Part shown: positions 25,618 to 28,557 of the stretch, one piece after another
How the letters are laid out: the number at the start of each line of letters is the position of its first letter
Position numbering within the stretch: the first letter of the stretch is position 1
Source of the DNA: an uncultured Alistipes sp.
GTDB taxonomy: Bacteria > Bacteroidota > Bacteroidia > Bacteroidales > UBA932
DNA: 28,557 nucleotides
Assembly: GCA_900544195.1 (NCBI GenBank)
Contig: UQUJ01000041.1
Span: forward strand, 1 to 28,557
Direction: 5' to 3'
The notes under the pieces: model-generated
The model's input: the letters and a program-made list of their open reading frames with translations, nothing else
Database searches by the model: none
What the model was told of the DNA's origin: nothing
Translations under genes and position numbers: made by a program

Positions 25618-26298
25618 ATGAAAAAAGTCGTTTTATCATTCATGTGCGCCGCAATGGTCTTCTCCGGATGCGGCACAATGTCAAAGACAGGACAGGGGAC
25701 GCTCCTCGGCTCCGGAGCAGGAGCCATCATCGGAGCCGGAATCGGCGCCGCCATCGGTGACGGCAAGGGTGCCGCCATCGGCGCCGCCATCGGCACGGCT
25801 GTAGGCGCGGGCACAGGCGCTGTCATCGGCAAGAAGATGGACAAGAAGGCAGCTGAGCTTGAGGCTCTTGAGAACGCCCAGGTAGAGACCGTACAGGATC
25901 AGAACGGTCTCCAGGCCATCAAGGTCACCTTCAACAGCGGTATTCTCTTCCCAACCAACGGATCGACCCTGTCACAGAGTTCGAAGAACGAGCTCTCACA
26001 GTTCGCCTCCAAAATGAGTGACATGCAGGACACAGACATCACCATCTACGGCCACACTGACAACACAGGTTCAGACGCTGTCAACGAACGTCTTTCCAAC
26101 GAGAGAGCGCAGTCGGTCGCCAACTACCTGAAGAACTGTGGCATCGCCTCTTCACGTATGACCACCGAAGGCAAGTCCTACTCCATGCCCGTGGCCGACA
26201 ACTCCACCAAGGAAGGCCGCGCCCGGAACCGCCGTGTCGAGATCTACATCACCGCCAACAAGACGATGATCGAGAAGGCCGAGAACGGCACACTGTAG
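25618..26298 (+). CDS. Glycine-zipper OmpA-family lipoprotein
   Basis: Outer-membrane lipoprotein of 226 residues that should tether the membrane to peptidoglycan. Seen: signal peptide with VFSGC (Cys18); a Gly/Ala-rich zipper at about 30-71 (GAIIGAGIGAAIGDG and similar GxxxG repeats), likely membrane-associated; and an OmpA C-terminal domain at about 104-212 with the peptidoglycan-binding signature (YGHTDNTGSDAVNERLSNER at 144-163) and GRARNRRVEI (200-209). The architecture is like E. coli YiaD. It is monocistronic, between the gapA terminator and a strong terminator at 26439. No clear promoter was found in 25493-25617. Confidence 0.92.
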   Translation: MKKVVLSFMCAAMVFSGCGTMSKTGQGTLLGSGAGAIIGAGIGAAIGDGKGAAIGAAIGTAVGAGTGAVIGKKMDKKAAELEALENAQVETVQDQNGLQAIKVTFNSGILFPTNGSTLSQSSKNELSQFASKMSDMQDTDITIYGHTDNTGSDAVNERLSNERAQSVANYLKNCGIASSRMTTEGKSYSMPVADNSTKEGRARNRRVEIYITANKTMIEKAENGTL

Positions 26299-26309
26299 GG
26301 AATGAATAT

Positions 26310-26406
26310 TCTTTATGAATATAACAGACGCGATGTCTGATGCCAATTGAGTATTACCGTATTCTATGGCAATCAGCCATTACACGTTACTGAATATTCA
26401 TAAAGA
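26310..26406. repeat. Inverted repeat in the 3' region of the OmpA-like gene
   Basis: TCTTTATGAATAT (26310-26322) and its exact reverse complement (26394-26406) bracket 71 bases that contain a small hairpin CAGAC-GCGAT-GTCTG (26326-26340). No gene is seen. It could be a structured 3' untranslated region or a small RNA ending at the 26439 terminator. Confidence 0.4.
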
Positions 26407-26438
26407 CAATACTGAATGCCGCGGAGCACAGAATCCGC

Positions 26439-26477
26439 AAAGCGAGTTAGGTTATATCGCACCTGACTCGCTTTTTT
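26439..26477 (+). terminator. Strong intrinsic terminator
   Basis: AAAGCGAGTTAGGT and ACCTGACTCGCTTT pair over 14 bp (one G-T pair) around TATATCGC, followed by a run of T. It ends transcripts from the OmpA-like gene before the repeat array. Confidence 0.88.
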
Positions 26478-26560
26478 GTTTCTCGTTACCCCGTATTGAC
26501 ATTATGACAGCTGTATTTGCCGTAAACCAATAACCACATAGCGCATTTATCGTGACTCAC

Positions 26561-27305
26561 CAGGCACAACATCAAGCTTTCTGAGGTATGAAAACCACTT
26601 CCATCACAATTTGGTACAGGAGAAGGGCCTCTGATGTACGAACTACACTCCGGAGCATGTTTGGTACAGGAGAGGGGCCTCTGGGGTACGAACCGCACTC
26701 CGAAACGTGTTCGGTACAGGAGAAGGGTCTTTGGGGTACGGACCGCACTCCGAAACGTGTTCGGTACAGGAGAAGGGCCTCTGGGGTACGAACTACTCTC
26801 TGGAGCATGTTTGGTACAGGAGAGGGGTCTCTGGGGTACGAACCGCACTCGAAACGTGTTCGGTACAGGAGAGGGGCCTCTGGGGTACGAACCGCACTCC
26901 GAAACGTGTTTGGTACAGGAGAAGGGCCTCTGGGGTACAAACCGCACTCCGAAACGTGTTCGGTACAGGAGAAGATCCTCTGGGGTACAAACCGCACTCC
27001 GAAACGTGTTCGGTACAGGAGAAGAGCCTCTGGGGTACGAACTACACTCTGGAGCATGTTTGGTACAGGAGAGGGGTCTCTGGGGTACGAACTACTCTCC
27101 GGAACGTGTTTGGTACAGGAGAGGGGCCTCTGGGGTACGAACTACTCTCCGGAACGTGGTACAGGAGAGGGGCCTCTGATGTACGGAATGCTCCACAAAA
27201 CACCCTTGGTACAGGAAAATGGGCTATAGTGTACAGAATAAACGAAAAGAGAATACCGGTACAAGGGCTTTATTTTATAAGATTAACGATTACAATATTA
27301 ACTGA
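26561..27305. repeat. Left tandem array, 50-bp period, about 15 units
   Basis: Unit starts (the two bases before GGTACAGG) fall at 26611, 26661, 26711, 26761, 26811, 26860, 26910, 26960, 27010, 27060, 27110, 27156, 27206 and 27256: 50-base steps apart from one of 49 and one of 46. A degraded half unit precedes the first, from about 26561. Each unit reads GGTACAGGAGAGGGGCCTCT, GGGGTACGAAC, then a more variable tail such as CGCACTCCGAAACGTG or TACTCTCCGGAACGTG. Edge units are the most degenerate. GGTACAGGAGAGG and CCTCTGGGGTAC form an imperfect dyad. All units lie in the same orientation with no unique spacers, so it is not a CRISPR. Confidence 0.95.
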
Positions 27306-27319
27306 GATATTCGATAACT

Positions 27320-28228
27320 ATGAAGAATTACAATGAAAATGAAAGAAGTTGCGAGGCAACATTCTTTAGTGCCGGGCCTTATTGGCACGCTTACACCTTA
27401 GGAAAAGAGACCCCGATTCTCTTTACTGGCTCTGATGACTTAAGATTTGCGATGAACGTTATAGCTCAGGCTGCGGACAAGTTCCCGGAATTATGGATCA
27501 TCGCTTTTGAAGTGATGAACAATCATTTTCATTTCGTGATTTCCGGTAGCGAGTCAGCCATCCAAGCATTCTTTGAGTTTATCCGGAAACGGATTTTCAG
27601 ATCGGTACCTGGAATCAAGTACGCCAAGTTGACGATAAAGCCTATCAAAGATCTTCACTCTCTTAGAAACAACATCATCTACACAAACAGAAACGGCTAC
27701 GTGGCGGATCCCAATTACACTCCGTTCAGTTATCCGTGGGGAACAGGATGTTATTATTTCACACAATTTCCACTGGAAAAGACATATTCGGACCTCTACA
27801 CCGGAGCAAGACGAAAGATGTTCAGAGGTCGTGCACCTGAACTTCCAGGAGACTGGAGAATGATTGATGGATATATTGCCCCTAAATCCTATTGTGCGAT
27901 CATATTCGGAATGGCGATATTCAGGGACGCGCATCATTATTTTTCTATGGTCAGCAAGAACGTAGAGGCCTACAGCGAATTGGCCGCCGAGATTGAGGAT
28001 GGAGAGTTTCTTACAGACACTGAACTATTTACACAGGTAACCAAGATTATAAAGTCCGGCTACGGGCTAAATGCCTTGAAAGATTTAAGCAAGGCTCAGA
28101 AGTTGGATCTGGCCCGAAAACTCCACTACGACTACTGTTCATCCAACGGGCAGATCCGTCGCACGCTTGGTTTGACACAGTACGAAGTGGACTCATTATT
28201 TCCATTAAGTGCAGACAAAAACAGATGA
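27320..28228 (+). CDS. IS200-like Y1 HUH transposase, REP-associated (RAYT) type
   Basis: 302-residue single-strand DNA endonuclease-transposase of the Y1 class. Seen: hydrophobic-lead NNHFHFVI with the metal-binding HFH triad at 69-71, and the segment LRNNIIYTNRNGYVADPNY, in which Tyr121 is the candidate nucleophile and the context matches the Y-x-x-x-N-x-x-x-G-x-V block of RAYTs. FSYPWGTGCYYF follows, as in that family. A C-terminal extension (about 235-295) ends in a helix-turn-helix-like SNGQIRRTLGLTQYEVDSLF. It appears intact. It stands alone between two 50-bp repeat arrays, without the ends or the TnpB partner expected of a full IS605 element, which favours a RAYT. Confidence 0.85.
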   Translation: MKNYNENERSCEATFFSAGPYWHAYTLGKETPILFTGSDDLRFAMNVIAQAADKFPELWIIAFEVMNNHFHFVISGSESAIQAFFEFIRKRIFRSVPGIKYAKLTIKPIKDLHSLRNNIIYTNRNGYVADPNYTPFSYPWGTGCYYFTQFPLEKTYSDLYTGARRKMFRGRAPELPGDWRMIDGYIAPKSYCAIIFGMAIFRDAHHYFSMVSKNVEAYSELAAEIEDGEFLTDTELFTQVTKIIKSGYGLNALKDLSKAQKLDLARKLHYDYCSSNGQIRRTLGLTQYEVDSLFPLSADKNR

Positions 28229-28276
28229 CTGTCATCCGCCTAAATATAGTGAGCAGAGTTCGGTTCAAAAAAGGTT

Positions 28277-28557
28277 GATTCGCGGCACAAAACGAGGTAA
28301 GGGGCACGGTTGGTACACGGGAAGGGATTCCGAGGTACGGAACGGGGTGAGGGGCACGGTTGGTACACGGGAGAGCTTGCTGAGGTACGGAACGGGGTGA
28401 GGGGCATAGTTGGTACACGGGAGGGGCTTCTGAGGTACGGAACGGGGTGAGGGGCACGGTTGGTACACGGGAGGGGCTTCTGAGGTACGGAACGGGATGG
28501 AGGGACACGGTTGGTACACAGGAGGGGCTTCTGCGGTACGGAACGGGATGGAGGACA
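28277..28557. repeat. Right tandem array, 50-bp period, at least 5 units, runs off the window
   Basis: TGGTACAC occurs at 28311, 28361, 28411, 28461 and 28512, steps of 50, 50, 50 and 51; a half unit starts near 28277. Each unit reads TGGTACACGGGAGGGGCTTC, TGAGGTACGGAACGGGGTGA, GGGGCACGGT. The first 30 bases align with the left array's unit at about 23 of 30 positions; the last 20 do not. The plus strand is strongly G-rich. The array is cut by the window end, so the true copy number is unknown. Confidence 0.95.

Noticed and set aside
26486..27336. Repeat-peptide genes on both strands of the left array
   Set aside because: They overlap each other in several frames, have no start context or signal, and follow from a stop-free 50-bp unit.
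27320..28228. Complete IS200/IS605 insertion sequence
   Set aside because: No TnpB gene and no recognisable element ends with a simple empty-site junction; tandem arrays on both sides fit a RAYT better.
26561..28557. CRISPR arrays on either side of the transposase gene
   Set aside because: The whole 50-bp unit is repeated; there are no unique spacers, no leader and no cas genes.

Overview
The window looks like a chromosomal segment of a member of the Bacteroidales. Evidence: promoters of the Bacteroidota type (TAnnTTTG, with TTTG about 19 bases upstream), lipoproteins of the coiled-coil plus FISUMP and coiled-coil plus DUF285 kind, a surE-lpxB pair, and A-rich leaders instead of strong Shine-Dalgarno sites. 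Genus cannot be fixed from sequence alone. No rRNA, tRNA, CRISPR or phage genes were recognised.

Layout. 1-270: a short mobile-like repeat. 271-1071: glycerophosphodiester phosphodiesterase lipoprotein, convergent with a umuDC mutasome operon (1123-2885, minus) whose leader is a 164-bp element bounded by 22-bp inverted repeats. 3177-5957: PMCA-like Ca2+ ATPase. 6146-10926 (minus): lipoprotein operon A, a DUF285 leucine-rich-repeat protein followed by a FISUMP protein, both on a long coiled-coil stalk. 10927-11414: operon A promoter, hairpin operator-like element and REP-like repeats. 11415-13088 (minus) and 13181-14053 (plus): divergent YidE/AspT-type transporter and membrane-anchored GH25 muramidase. 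14109-14874: an orphan, frameshifted FISUMP cassette carrying a 158-bp MITE. 14913-20811 (minus): lipoprotein operon B, with three more stalk proteins. 20978-24302 (minus): a secreted unknown protein, lpxB and surE. 24439-25437: gapA. 25618-26298: glycine-zipper/OmpA lipoprotein. 26561-28557: an IS200-like (RAYT-type) HUH transposase gene between two tandem arrays that both have a 50-bp period.

The two most unusual parts are these. (1) The right-hand end: a Y1 HUH transposase gene flanked by about 15 copies on the left and at least 5 on the right of related but distinct 50-bp units sharing a GGTACA...GGTAC core of about 30 bp. (2) The duplicated lipoprotein operons: five paralogues keep the same stalk length and landmarks but differ at the C-terminus. 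Nearly the same 27-bp 3' tail follows two of them, and a displaced FISUMP end sits beyond the tail in operon B, suggesting exchange of C-terminal cassettes. Both operons begin with the same hairpin placed just upstream of the -33 box.

The remaining genes are ordinary envelope and housekeeping functions: lipid A synthesis (lpxB), nucleotidase (surE), glycolysis (gapA), peptidoglycan binding and cleavage (OmpA-like, GH25).
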